DNA of 64,000 nucleotides from Corythucha ciliata (GCA_038030265.1 CM075939.1:46605253-46669252); one strand, 5' to 3'. Shown: positions 48,351 through 61,639, counted from the stretch's first letter. Notes: generated by a model from the letters alone, not told the origin. Translations and numbers: made by a program.

Positions 48351-49310
48351 GGCTAAAAAGTATGTTCATTGCTTATTTAGAGACTAAGAGGCTTCATTGC
48401 TATATCTTGTCCACCCAGGGCGACAATAAGTGCAGGTGTGCAGATCCACCACTGGGGCGTTTCCATCCAGAATTTGCATGTGCTGGCTCACTTCCATGAA
48501 CCTTGGCATCTCGCCCTAAAGGGCGTCAATTCAAATGGGCTGGTTAAAAGAACATTTCTGGCAGGCAATTTTCGCACATTTTTCAGGTCCCCCGGCCAAA
48601 TCGCACCAAAAGAGCTCTTTAATGTGGGGCAAAAAAGATCATTTTGAGGCGTGGATCCCTAGTCGGCTCAAGGAGGGGGCCATAACCCCCATGAAACGCT
48701 GTAACTGTTTGGCCAAAATATTCCTCGTCCCGAATGAAATGAACTCAACCTATGGTGGAGGGGGGAAAGCATGACATCTCACGACCCGCCGCTGGAACTT
48801 CTGAGTTTTGGACTCGACGAACCCAATAACCTGCGAGTTTAACCTCGCGACTCGTTTTCTAGGGGCAATTGAGCATTGTCCAAAGGACTCATAGACCACG
48901 CCCCCTTCAAATAGAAACACTTTGAAAACATAAACATTCAGCCTAAAAGCCGTCCCTGGGCAATTTCTGGCAAAAATGATTAAATTTTTTTAAATAAAAA
49001 AAAATGGCAAAACCGCAAATGTAGAGGTTTCTCGACACAGGGAGTCGAAAAATCGAGACGAGTTTCCGATCAGATGGCCGGTTGAAGTGGTGGCCGGTGG
49101 TGTTGTGTGGACAGCACGTTGAACGTGCTATCCACACAATCGACAGCTGCCAAAATTACAGCAGAGCTCCAAGCCACGGCACTCGGTAAAACTTCGACCT
49201 TGGGAGGCGGGAATCCACGGAGGGGCTCAGGAGGCTTGAGCTTCCTCTTTCAGTTCAGTGGGTAAGTTGGAGACGGTCCTATTTGGTGGGGAGAACGACT
49301 GGTTCATCGA
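48351..49310. other. Gene-free stretch
   Basis: No gene. GCAGATCCACCACTG at about 48440-48454 resembles a transposon end. A strong hairpin is at 49104-49138. Confidence 0.5.
49104..49138. repeat. 17-bp arm hairpin
   Basis: TGTGTGGACAGCACGTT (49104-49120) and 49122-49138 are reverse complements with one mismatch and a single spacer base. It is too short for a MITE and could be the junction of an inverted duplication. Confidence 0.7.
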
Positions 49311-50580
49311 TTAAGTCAATAAATATTTTACGGCGCGAATAGCCTCTTATTGGCACGAATCACGTCAACTATAAGCCGAATACATGGGCGCAAACGCAGT
49401 ATAGCCATTTTAATGGCATGGAGGGCTCAGTATTTGGTCATTTATTAAGCACGAATGGTAAGTTTTGCCATTTCCCGCACGAATTGTCGATTTAGCAATT
49501 TTTTGGGGTCGTGATAAGTCAATCAAGCAATTTACAGCACAAAGCATCAATCGTAAGTTCAACCATTTATAGCCGCTTAGTTTAACTAATTTTTACTGCG
49601 CAAACTGTCAGTATGTTCATTTCTAACGGGCGAGATTAGTCAGTGTGATATTTTCAGGGCGCACAAATCCGTCTTTTTAGCCTGGAGGACGAACTCGGTT
49701 TAGCGAGTATCGTTAGTACAACCATTTTGTGGACACGAACACTCAGTTTTGCCATTTTTATGGTACAAAATAGTCCGCCACACCACTTGTAGGTTGCGAA
49801 TGGTCAGTTTGCCATTTCCAAGGTCATTTGTATGTGTAAGGAATGAATATTCGCCTCAGCGATAATTTTCAGATCAAAAATCATCAGTTTTGGCCATATT
49901 TACAGCAGACACTGCATGTTTAGTAATTTTCTATGCACGAATGGTCAGTTTTGGCCATTTTAAGGGCAGGAATCACCTATTCAGGCATTTTAGGCCGCGA
50001 ATTTGTGGAACGTAAAGTCAATTTCACCATGGCTAATCGCTAGACAGCTTTGGCGTTTTCAAGGCGCGAATCGTCAGTTTTGCCATTTTTAGGGCTTAAA
50101 TAGTCACCATCAAGCCAAAGGCGCGAATGGTCAGTTTGGCCATTCTTTACACGCAAATGGTCTATTTTGCACTTTTCAGGGCAGAAATCATCTGTTAAGG
50201 CTTTTTCAGGGCGCGAATAGTCAGTTTAACCGTTTTATTTGAAACACGAATATGTTCCGTCAAGCCAAAGGCGCGGAATGGTCAGTATTGGTCATTTTTG
50301 GAGCACGAATTGTCAGTTTGGCTATTTTCAGGAATGCAAGAATCGTCAGGCTAGTAATTTTTAGGGTGCTTGAAGTCAGTTTAGCTTTTTTTAAAGCGAT
50401 AATTTTGCTACACATTTAGTCAGATCTGCCATTTGCAAGGCGCTAATAGTCAGTTTTACCACTTTGGGGTGCTATTACCTTTAGTTTACCCGTTTATATG
50501 GTGGGCACAGCCATAGTTTAGCTATTTTTAGGCATTGAATGACTGTCAAACCATTTTTAATAAAGCGAAACAGTGAATTT
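49311..50580 (+). repeat. Degenerate repeat, family B
   Basis: Same monomer type as 20381-21720 (GCGCGAATNGTCAGTTTNGCC, ATTTTCAGGG). No genes. Confidence 0.8.
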
Positions 50581-50721
50581 TCCAAGCAATGAAAATTGAG
50601 ACAAATTATCGATCAGAAGAATATCAATGAAAGATTCTCACTTTTAATTTCCCGCACCCGAACTTTCCCTCGGACAAGTCTGAAGGCCAAGGATGCTTGT
50701 GGACCTCTCTGGGCAGCTCAG

Positions 50722-50850
50722 GGGCCTAGGTACAAATGGTCTCGAAAAAATGCCGCATAAGGGATCCAAGAACGCTGTTTAAGACGCCGTGGCAACGACA
50801 CCGCTGTTTTTTGTTGCCAACCGCTCATACTAGTGACCCTGGAGTCGATA
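50722..50850. mobile_element. Decayed relative of the CWG MITEs
   Basis: It begins GGGCCTAGGT after CAG (50719-50721). Inside, GAAAAAATGCCGCATAAGGG and CGCCGTGGCAAC match the reversed MITE at 46579. The right end is not recognisable and no second CAG is aligned. Confidence 0.5.
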
Positions 50851-50939
50851 CAACCGGCTGATACCAACGACCACCACGTGAAACATTCATTACTGGATCG
50901 TTAAAGGGGCTTTATTTCTCGGTTAAAAATGGAGCCATG

Positions 50940-53900
50940 GCCCCCTCCCTTAGATCCGCCACTGGTCGGTCGTCGGCTGGTACACCGGCCGCTGATCCGG
51001 ACGAGGAATCATAGTAAGACGGCTGGAAATTCTGTGCCCATCTCTCCTCCCCGGATCCGAGAAGGCACGAAACAAATTCAAAAACAACTCTGGCAGGATG
51101 ATTCAATTTCGTACGAGACACTACCAGTGAATAGTGTGTGTACCGCAGTGGGGGCGTCATTTTTCAGCGTTGCTGTTTACTCAACAATTTGTGACAAGGG
51201 GGGAATGACACACACAGCCAGCAATCTTCTCCTCGCACACGGCAGGAATCTTCATCGTCACTATACATAGTGAAAACGTGGGTTTGGCGTTAAAAGCACA
51301 CAGAATATGCTGGTTTGATAAAGGGGGGGGGGGATTTTGATGCCACCGCTTTTTAATCTATTGAATAATATGTCTCCTCGTTTTCACGCTTTTCCCCCTT
51401 ATTATTATATCACAAAAGGGCTTAGTCCTTTGTCCCAAAATTATAATTCATCCCTTCCTATACACCCGGGATTTAACAAGAAAAGTCCCCACCCTACTTT
51501 TCCACTTCAGATCAGTCTCGACGCTATAGGCAGCGTTGTGGAAAAGGCTTGCCTTTCACGCAAAATAATAATTTCCACGAGAAATACACGGTGATTTACA
51601 AGGGCGAAAGAGAGCCCCCCCCCCCCCCGAAAAAAAATACCCCAGCGAACAAGCACCCTCATCCCTCTTTTTTCAATCACAGTACACGTTTTACCCTCTT
51701 GTTTTTCAGGGAGGCACCCTCATTCAGCTCATTATGCGGGCAGAAATAACACTCATATTCTAATGGATGCCTTCCCACCCCACCCCACCCAACCCCTAAC
51801 TAACGGACTCACGGTACGTCGCTCTTCGTAATTTTCAACCCCCTTCAGCTGACAAGGCGTGTTTTTTTTTTTTTGTTTTAAACAAAAAATGTAACCGACA
51901 GAGTAGGAGGGTCCTGTTTCAGCAGGTGCACGTCCCTCTGGTATATGACCCACAGCTTCAAATTTTATGCTTTCATCCCCGAAGGAAAGGGAAGGATAAT
52001 GCTTGTGTGAAAGAAAATCTCCGGAGACTAGTTGTTATTCCGTCCGAAACTTCTTAAAGACCCTTCGGGCTATTGTCAAGGAGTAACCATAGTTTTTTTG
52101 TGTGTGTGTGTGAGTCAAACCATCCTAGGAGCAATAAACATTTGGATTTTACGATCACGTTTTTGAATAGTGGACAGACAGGGGCGAGATAGAATGGGAA
52201 AAAAGACAAGGGAGAGGTCTTTCTTCTTTTTTTTTTTTTTTTTTTTCAAGTTACCCATCCTGAAAAGAAACAATCAAAGGTGTAAAGGGCTGACGTTTTT
52301 CATAGCCCTACTTCACCCCTTCCCATATTATTGGGCTGGGCCATTCCTTTTCATTTTTATACCTAGTGATGTGACTCATGCGGAGCGTTAACAAATTTGA
52401 AGATTTTTGACAGAATGACTGAATTGGTACTCTTTGACTCCAGGAAATCGATAATACAGTCACGAAAACATCCGAATGCAAGAAAAAAAACATACTGCTC
52501 TGTCCAAAGAAATGGGATATTTTTGCTCCTTACTTGCATACGCACGTTGTCTCAACGTCATTCAGTGATAGTCAATTTTTGAACTGTAGCCAAGTTTTAC
52601 TTGGCGAGAGGGGGGGGGAGTCGTTCGTAGATTTCTTAACTAATTTTAAATATTGCTGCACCGTATGCAGCTCTTCCCCCCTTCCCTGTCATTTGGGCAA
52701 TCTCCATATTTTCAATAATTTGGACGAGGGCCTGAGAGTATTTTTCGTTTTAATTACGGTCATTCAAAGTTATTTTCTTTTAATTCAAGTTTAACTGGTG
52801 GAAAAATAAACATTAAAAAGTTGAAAAGTCCTTTTGCCAAAAACTTATATCATCCGGTTTTACGGGATAGAGTTTTTTTTTACAAAAAAAAACTTGCTCT
52901 CTCTGGCTTTGGCCCTCTGAGGCTACCCTTTCAAATTAAATTGCCCTTGTAATTAAGCTAATTGATGCGGTTCTTCGTTCTTTGTTATATATGAGGACGA
53001 TTTAAACTATAAAAAGGTTTCAAAGTGTTCGATTTTAAGAATTTAAGGTTTTTTTGTTGTTTTTTTATGTGCCGTAATTGTATACCGAAATAATGGAAAT
53101 GGTTTAGTGAGGGCAAGGGTAGAGAGGTAGGTGATTTAGTGTAATTATAAGAAGACCCTGTTTGTACGCATAAAAAACTCAATTCCCTGAAGGGTTTTTT
53201 GTTTTTTTGTTTTTACAGGTGCCATCGATTTCTCCCTAAACACAACCCAACCACCACACCCACCCAACCCAACCACCCCGAGAATTTACATCAAATGCGT
53301 ATGCCAGGTAGCTATACTCTTGGGGAGCTACAACCGGTGAGATGGGGAGGAAAAGGGCATAAATTGGGCCCCCTGTTTTCACCTATAATCTCCATTTCTA
53401 ATGTCTTTTAAAATTAATTCGTTCTTTATTCATGAGATATCCTCCTCGGAGCAATGAATCCGAGTGTTTGCTGGTGTCGGATTTTAAGGATTCATGGGGC
53501 GGGAAGCGGCAACAGCAAGAATCTGGACCTTTTCTATCAACTCGCCCCCCCCCCACCAACTCAACAGCCTATTGAATGATGTGGAGTTTTAGCTAATTAA
53601 AAGTTCGGCTGAAGGGGTTGTTTAAATGTATTAAATGTATCACAAGGTTCTAGTTTGGCGTTGCCGAGAGGAACCTTCCTGCAGAGTTGTCAGATTGGGG
53701 CTTGTCGCGTTTGGGGGCTATTTTAAAAGCGACTTTGGGGCCAATACTCGAGGAATTGGGCTACTGCAGCCCAAGTAAAATCTCATTGGGGGCTGCCCAC
53801 TGAGGGAGGATTCGTTCCCCCGCGCAACACGGCACTGGAGTTATCTGCCAACTGGGAACAATATGCGCCCTGGATCAATCTCGTTCTAGTGAGTACTAGA

Positions 53901-54050
53901 AGATTGCCATTATAAAGCCATTTTTGGCATCAAATTGACGAACTCTGGGCATCAGTATTGTAACAGTGCGAGGGGGATGGATGGCGTCTAGAGGGCATTG
54001 TGCGAGTAAAATTATGAAAACACGCTATTGTGCTGGATCTTGGGCCACGT
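50940..54050. other. Gene-free stretch
   Basis: No gene. CTTAGATCCGCCACTG at about 50951-50966 looks like a hAT-type terminus without partner. A G tract lies near 51321, C tract at 51617-51628, T tract at 52228-52246 and (TG)n near 52100. Confidence 0.6.
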
Positions 54051-55205
54051 TCCAGGATCGTTTTTTTAAATCGCAATTCGTGGTCAAATATGAAAAAAAA
54101 AATCAGCGAAAACGCTAATTCAAGACAAAAATTGAGAAAAATGTCTAATTCGAGGCCAATATTAAGAAAAAATGTATAAATCGCGACTGAAATTGAGAAA
54201 AAGCACAGATTCGGCCGGTATAGGAAGCCAATTTACGAGAGAAATTTATATGAAAAGGACGTTAATGTGGTGTTCTCAGGCCAAGTTCACGACTAAAATC
54301 GAGAAAAAACGCTACTTCTCTGCTACAAATGAGAAAATCACGTCCATAATTCAGGAAACCGCTAAGAAAGGCCAAAAACGGAGAGGGGGGGGCGGGCTAA
54401 AAGTTGAGACACACGAAAAATGTGTAATTTCAAGGTTGTAATTCGAGAAAAATTGCTGAATTATAGTGCTATAATCGTTAATTCGCGTGAGAAAATCGCT
54501 ACTTCTTGTGGGAGGGGGGGATTTGAGGATAATAACGCCTAATTCAAGTCGTTAAATCAACGCTAACCTGAGTAAAAACGCTAGTTCGCGAATTAAATTG
54601 GAAAATCTTCACTGTTAATGGCTCTTGAAGTTGAGAAAAAGCGCTAATTCATTGCTGACAGTGACAAAATCTTGTATAAAACTGAGAAACATGCAAATAA
54701 TTCGTGGCTTTAAGTTGATCGCTATACTTCACTGCAGAAATTTAAAAAAACCCAATTCGTATCGTCTAAAGGCAACTTCGTGGTTAAAATCACTAAAAAA
54801 AAACGCTGATTCACGGCTGAGTGAACGAAATCGCTAGTTTACTGCAAAAATTGAGATGCCGAAGTTGAAAAAAAAAAAACGCTACTTAGCGGTTACAAAA
54901 CGGAAAAAAGTTAACTGCAGGTGGCAGAAAATTTACACAAAAAAAACATCAACTCCCGGCTTATATTGAGCACAATTTGCGGACGAAATGCTTTAGAAAT
55001 GGGTCTGATTCGCGGATTAAGAAAATAAAAAGCGTTAATTCGCTGTCAAAATTGAGAAAATGCCGGATTCGTGGCTTCTAAACCAGCTTCTTGACTAAAA
55101 GCACAAAAATGTAGAAAAATTGCTAATTCGTCTTAGCAAAATGTGAATAAAATCGTTAATTCATGGCTAAAATTAAAGGAAATGGGCTAATTCACGGTGA
55201 AATTA
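54051..55205 (+). repeat. Degenerate repeat, family A
   Basis: About 35 diverged monomers (AAAATTGAGAAAAA, CGCTAATTC). The special word AAAGGCAACTTCGTGGTTAAA is near 54768. Lysine-rich open frames are repeat readings. Confidence 0.85.
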
Positions 55206-55369
55206 GTGAAATTGCAAGTTGATGGTATTCATGTACAAGAAATTATAAGTTGCTGGTCTTTATTTGTCACGTTTAGGGTCCATTTTGTTTAAAGACCGTG
55301 AAAATCGGGATTAACCGGCCCTGACCACACCTGAAGCCTGACAAATCACACCGTGCTATAAAAAAAATT

Positions 55370-55675
55370 GCGTAATTGCTAGTTTCGGTTCTAAATACTC
55401 GCGAAATTGCTATAGTTTCGGGTTTAAATATTCATGATATTGTATTTGTAGCATTTGGGGCTTTTTTTTAGTGTTCGAGGAAAATTTAAACGAATTACCA
55501 TAAAATTGCATTGTTTTCTGGCTGAATATTCATGAAAATGCAAGTTTCGTGTCTTTAACTAGACGTTTTTGGTCTTCACCTTCGCAAAATTACAAGTTTC
55601 GTGTCTGGATATTGGTGAAATTGGTGGATTATGGCCTTTAATTTCGCGAAATCACGATTTTTGGGTCCCAAGCGT
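55370..55675 (+). repeat. Degenerate repeat, family D
   Basis: Units with GCGAAATTGC and GTTTCGGGTTTAAATATTC, as at 26280. Confidence 0.7.
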
Positions 55676-56810
55676 GTGTCGTGTCTCATGACATTGGGGG
55701 TTTGGGCAGGGTTGACCCATCACCCTCCAGCAGTCAGGTGGTAGGGCAAGAGATGGCCCCGACACGTGCAAGTCTCAGGTTACCAGCCTCTCTGGCCGTT
55801 GGTTCCCGTCACTGGCCAGGTGACGAGTCACGGAGTGGACCTCGTGAACCTCGTGGGAGTGGCCATTTTACTGGGTTGCAGTGAGAGGCTGGACGCGTCC
55901 TGAAGAGGACGGAGTTTGCCCGAAGGCGAAGATCATCGCTCTTCGTGAGAGGGTGTAACGAAATAGGGTCGAGAAAGGAGGAGGAAAAAGAAAAGAAGGG
56001 TTGCAAGGGGGAGAGGGCTAGCTCTCTTCATCACAGTCGCTAGAGCTGACAGTAGGAGAGGCAGTAGCAGCGCTCCGCGGGGGAACCCAGGACTCAAGGT
56101 GGCGACGTCAATTGGTCCAGGCTTGCGCAAAGAGGTTGAGGGATCCTGACGGGAAGACAGTGTCCAGGCGTCTCTGCTCGGGATGGAAAATGAGGAGCGA
56201 GCATTAGCATATAAGGAGCAGTCCCATAGTACGTGGGCAGTTTCCTCGACGGGGGCACCACAAGGGCAGAGAGGGGATTCTCGTCGACGAAAGTTGAAAG
56301 CGCCATGGCAGGAGGAAACCAATTGAGTTACTGCGGTGGAGAGACTCCACCATGACATCTCTTTGCGAGTGCGGACGGAGGGCAGCAGGTGGTGGGAATG
56401 CCGCGCGGTGGGGCCTGCGTCTCAGCGCTGTTGCCACTGGTCCAGCAGGGAGGACTCGAGAGAAGAGAATCCAACATGGCGGAATCGGGAAGGTCGACGA
56501 GTCGATCGCGAAGCTCAGTGAGTTGACCATCATAATGCCGCGAGTTTGCCGGTCATGAAAAAGTGACGAAAGAACGACGTGGTCGAGGTCCAGATCGATA
56601 GGGGGCACACCGCAGATGATCTGGATCGCGATGTGAGAGATAGTGTTATATGCGGGGCGCAAGCAGTGCAGTGCATCACGCTGTAAAGTCCGAAGTCGGG
56701 CGCGATCACGTGCAGAGGGGCGCCGCCAACAGACCAGAGACGTGAAATGTATTGTTTGAGTCAATACCACTAAGTGCGAATTGGAAGTTTGAAAGAGCCA
56801 AACCACCAAA
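55676..56810 (-). pseudogene. R1-like non-LTR retrotransposon, 3' fragment
   Basis: Only the 3' part of a non-LTR element. On the minus strand a thumb-like segment is visible (RARLRTLQRDALHCLRPAYN, then IICGVPPIDLDLDHVV). A tail with LCPCGAPVEETAHVLWDC is the CCHC motif of R1-group elements. The two parts are in different frames, so at least one frameshift lies near 56300. The catalytic RT blocks are absent, as expected of 5' truncation at about 56810. 55676-55930 is GC-rich and probably the 3' untranslated region. This is a different element from 13290-15862. Confidence 0.88.
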
Positions 56811-57080
56811 ATTACTTGTATTTATGGATCCAACGGTGAATTTGGTTCTCGAAATAGCCAAAACAGTAAAATTGGGTCTCTGTAAGTACCGAAAATGTTA
56901 TCTTAGAAAGACCCGAACCATGGAATAGCTTACATGGAGTCCCCAAACGTGCAAGGCAGCCCACACACGTACAATAAATATTGCGCAAACTATCCTTGGA
57001 AAAAAAGTCAACCCTTGAAATCTCGGGTTTTAAAGTGTCAAATCGGCCTTTGGTTTTAACGTGGTGAAAGGGCATTTCAG
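56811..57080 (+). repeat. Degenerate repeat, family E
   Basis: Units with GTGAATTTGGTTCTCGAAA and GCCAAAACAGTAAAATTGG. It includes at 56957-56990 a fragment (CCCACACACGTACAATA, TATTGCGCAAAC) matching the end of the MITE at 25846. Confidence 0.65.
56957..56990. repeat. Solo end of the 25846-type MITE
   Basis: CCCACACACGTAC followed by AAATATTGCGCAAAC matches the right end of the MITE at 25846-25981, read inward. No second end or target duplication nearby. Confidence 0.6.
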
Positions 57081-60000
57081 GGCATGCTCTTGCTCTTCCT
57101 ACAAGAGCAGGTTGCCGCTTGATGCGATCACCAGGCCACTGGTCGACTCAGTATTGTAATGCATCAAGCATGACGTGATTTAGGTGAATGTGGCCAACCC
57201 AAACCTCCGTATAACCCCCACCCCACCACGCCGCAACCAACCCTTATCAATCTTTCACAACGTCTTGTTGCTATTTAATTAAACGCTCCAAGCAGACCGG
57301 TTCACCAGTTCGGAAATAGGGTTTAGACCTCGCGGGCAAACTTTTGGACCGCTTCCTATTATAAGAAGGAGGGGTGGAGGGGCAACTCGCTCAAGCTTCA
57401 GGTGAAGATACTGCTCATCCGATCTTTTTAAGAGGCTGTGCCTGATAAAGACGATGTTGAAATTAAGATCGTCGAGTCATTCGGAATAAGCAAAAGTCAT
57501 CGTTTCTCATTCTCAATCTCAGCCTGTGGGAGATGAAGAGACGGGGGTGGATGGGCTGAGGTTTAAGTTAAGCCGAATTAATCGAGTCCTCCGAGAGCGC
57601 TTTTTTCTCGATCTTACAAGACTGTTGAGAGTCTGTAAGTAATTCAACTCCAAAAGCTTTTTTTTTTTTTTTGTTTTAAATGTCAGCTGAGGCCATTGCC
57701 TCCTTATCTGTACTTGTGCCTCGAGCAAGCGAGCGGTGAAAGTTTCTCTCTCATACCCCTCATCAATCTCTCTCATGTTTTTTATCCTTTTTCTCTCTTT
57801 CTCGAGGGGGTCACCTCGCCTGGCTTGGCCTCGAGTCTTTTCACCTCTACAAAATTCGAGTCTCTTAAGATGCAAGAGCTCCTCATCATCCTTGTAAGTA
57901 GGCGTTTATGAGATGTCAGAAACGATAATATTTCGGCGAACCCCCCCCCCTTCACCCTTCACAGTCATTGTCTTTAATGAAACTGACTCCCAGCATCACA
58001 TTTTAACCTTATTTTTACTTATTCTTTTCGATCTCTCGTTTAACGTTAATGAAGGTTTAATGTTAACACATTAGTGCTGCGTGATAGCAATCAGTTTAAT
58101 AAGTTGTTTCTCTTTTGTTTTTTCCCCTCACGCTTCAAAGGAGAGACACATACGAAAATGAAATTACTACGTGACGGAGGGTTAAATTTGAAATGACGTT
58201 TCGGGTGTGCACCATATAAGGGGGAAGACTGAAAAGGGAAAAAGGCCCCTTTTGAGGGTTACAATGCTGTCTCTCTCCATTTAGGCTTGGCCTTTGTGTT
58301 GAATATGTCGACCTAAGGACAGTTTCTACCAAAAAGCAATTTCCAGCTCGGTGTTTCACTTAATATCGTATCTTTTTGCTTTATTAAATTTTTTAGATCT
58401 AGGTACTGCTAAGCCTTGTCACACACAAAAAAAGACACGTGGACAATCGTAATAAGAGTCCAAAATAATTATCAGAAACCATCAAAATGAGTCCATTGCT
58501 TTTTTCTTCCCTCCTCCTGAAAGAGTCAAATTACAATTCCAAGCACACACGACCATACCATCTCCCCCCTCCCCACAAACACTCACCAATTCCTGACACA
58601 GTCGTTATGTTAAACTTCAGTGCAACCCTAACCCTCATCAACCCATCCCCTCCGTAGCCTTTTTCCCAGTTCTATTCTTCTTCCCATTTCCTTGCACGTT
58701 TCGTCACCCGCACTTTACGGAACCAGAGTTTTGCCCAGTTTTTTTTCCCTACAACCCCCCCCTTCACCAACCATTTCAACGTCACAAAATCGTACGCTTG
58801 GAAATTAACAAGTCCATTTCTACAACGCTGTGTTAGCAGGTTCGCGTGACCATACACCGTGAGAAAGGTGTATGGTGGCGTGGACTATAGATGGTGGGAG
58901 GGGTGGAGAAACGGTAGACCTTTTCGTGCTTTGCAATGGAAGTACTCTCCTCCACCCCCCCCTCTTCACCACGACTCATCCAGGGAGCACAAATAACCAC
59001 CCAATCTTAAAGTACTTCGTCAAGTAAAGCAACACTGTAGCTCACGCTAAATGGATTACTGTTTGTACGCCCCTTCCCATCACCGCCACCACCACCACCA
59101 CCACCCCATAGCTCACGCTATCAACCGTCTCCGAACAATATTTATAAAGTTGTAGTAATTAAAACCGTTAACTGAGACTACAAAGGGGATGCTTGCTTTT
59201 TAGGATTTTAATTCATCATTTCGAGGCATGATAACAGGTTTAAAAGAGCAATCTGTTAAATTGGGAGGCCGTTTATGTTTACAAATCTCCCCCTCACCCA
59301 ACCAACGCTCATTTTGAGAGTTTCAAAGCGAAAGAACGTGATGGTTCCGGCACCGTGGGGGTGCGTGAGGGGGTGGTTGGAGGGATTAACTTTGAAGAGC
59401 AAAAATTATTAGGTTCGGGAAAAGGAAACGATGAAGTGATAATTTCCGATTAAAGTCTTCCCCTTCCATCGATTTTAATCGCTTGAAACTCTTGGGATTG
59501 ATTGTTCGTGTCGCTATAGGAAAGAGTGGAGAAGTGTTGTGTGATGATCCCACTGGCAGGGGAGGGGAGGGGGAAAGAGCGAAAAATCAATTATCAGTTT
59601 TTTCGTCTAGTGAAGTAAAATTAACAGTGGATGAGACCTTTAGGGTAGTTTCGATGGGTTAAGGAAGAGGAATAATGGGACCACGATGCCGTCCCTGATT
59701 GGCGGGAGGGAAGGCGGGAGGGATGAAAAGGTGGACCCCCTGAATGAAAATCTAATGATCATGATAATGACTCCCACCCACACCCACCCCCGTCACTTCC
59801 CGGTCATCATCTATTTAATGTGGACATTTTGATTTGATTCACCGGGAATACAGGGGGGAGATAATTCAATTTTTAGCTCTATCTTGTCCCTTACACCACA
59901 GGCCCGAGAGTGTCATTTCCGGGCCAGAATCACGTTTAAACGCCAGTTTCTCTACAAGGAAAAGCGCGTGTCACGCGTGCGAGACTCTGTAAAGAAATTC

Positions 60001-60655
60001 TGTATTTTTGGACCGGAAAATCAGGTTGTAGTGATGAAATGTCATAGTTTCACGGACAAAACTTCACTCTGAGGAAAAATTGAATATTTTCAAGCCAAGT
60101 TATATACACGTGTAGATGAGAGTGGGGGAGGGGGGCTAAAACTAGTTTCATTGTGATAAATTGACAGTTTCCGGAAACACAATGTGCTAGTTTCAAGTTT
60201 TCTCTTGTGGAAGTAACCTATATTTATATCAAAATTGGCCTTCAAGAGGGCTGAATTAACTATTTTTAGGCACTTGGCCTGTACCTCTAGGTATATAAAG
60301 TTCTGTGATCTCCCAAACTTAAAAAAACACATTTCGCGAGCTTACGCTCACTGAAAACCAATTTTGCGTTTTCTGCCCACTAATACCCTTTCTCCGATCA
60401 GTTCGACTCATTCATGATTCTCAATTCATCAGGTCACACACATTTTGACCACAAAACTCGGGGAAATTTTGTCACCGTTTACTTGAATTTAAGGGGCCGC
60501 TTTACAGAAAATTCAGCCAAATTCAGGTGAAACCCGATTTTTTCGGCTATCGCCCTTATAATTGGTGATTCTTCTTCTAATAACACTGTCTCGACATAGT
60601 TGAATCGCAGCTCTAGTTGCAGGCCACTCCTTAAGGCTTTTAAAGGTCATTTATC
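57081..60655. other. Gene-free stretch
   Basis: No gene recognised in 3.6 kb. There is a perfect 9-bp hairpin (CCATACACC / GGTGTATGG, 58850-58875), (CAC)n at about 59083-59105, T tract at 57659-57672 and C tracts near 57941. The 118-residue frame on the minus strand at 57519-57875 is Lys/Arg-rich without a domain. Confidence 0.6.
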
Positions 60656-60717
60656 AAGTTTCTTAGCCTGAAAACTGGTAAACCACAGTAAATATTCAAC
60701 CGTAGCATAGCTCCAAC
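60656..60717 (+). repeat. Short-period repeat, family G, left part
   Basis: AACCACAGTAAATATTCAAC then CGTAGCATAGCTCCAAC. It is the left flank of the hAT insertion and continues at 62394. Confidence 0.75.
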
Positions 60718-60894
60718 CAGGGCCGTTTCTACCCCTCGCGGGGCCCCTAGGCGAGGACTATCGGGGGGCCCCCTAGCAGCCGGGTGGAGACGCGGATTCA
60801 GGTTTTGCTTAAAAGGCAGGGGTTTCAGAAATTGCATGCATTGCAATACAAAATACTGGCTTGATAGCCACTCGCATCCTTCAAATAGCTAAAC

Positions 60895-61400
60895 TAGGTA
60901 TTCCCACAAAAAACCGGATAAGCTGACTACAGTCGCACCAAAAAATGAAGATTTTCGCGCCTTAAAAATGACTAAACTTACTATTTACAACCTAAAAATA
61001 GCAAAACTGATGATTGTCGCTCTAATAGTAGCCAAACTGACTTCTCGAGCCTTATAAATTGCTAGACGTACGATTAGAGAGCCATGAAAATACCTGAAAA
61101 GTACATGATTCGTGCCCTAAAAATGGCTAAATCGACCATTCGCGCACGAAAAGTGGCCTTGGCTTTCTGGACACTTGGGTGTTCGAAAAACAGCTAAATT
61201 GGCTTCACGCACTCTAAAAATGGCTAAAAACTGTCGATTGGCACCCTAAAAATGCCTATTCAGATGACTTCCGCTATGAAACTGGCAAAAGCGCGCCAGG
61301 AATGGCCAAACTGAGCACTCCCGTATTCACTTCGCCACGAAAAATTGACTCAATTCGCCCTAAAAATAGATTCGTGCCCTAAAAGTATCAACACCGGTTG
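60895..61400 (-). repeat. Family B, reverse, inside hAT element
   Basis: Units such as GCCCTAAAAATGGCTAAA and CGACCATTCGCGC, the reverse of the blocks at 20381 and 49311. Confidence 0.8.
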
Positions 61401-61639
61401 TGTTTTATTCGTTGACTCGTTTGAAAATAAATAAATGTTCGGCTCTGTAGCCGTCAAAAGTGCCTCAAATAAGCGGCTGAAACGAAAGACATGGACGGGC
61501 AATATTCACAAACTTGGCCGGGACACGATCAATTGAATCGAAAGTGGAAAATTGCCGAACTGCAGAGGCAGACTTGCAAGCACAGTAAGAGTGGCCTCCA
61601 TTGAGACACGTCGTTCCTGGGGCCGAAGTTGAAACACGT

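Noticed and set aside
57519..57875. 118-residue basic frame with KKKKK and RSRKKRSRRTR
   Set aside because: Low-complexity reading across a T tract with no domain and no splice context.
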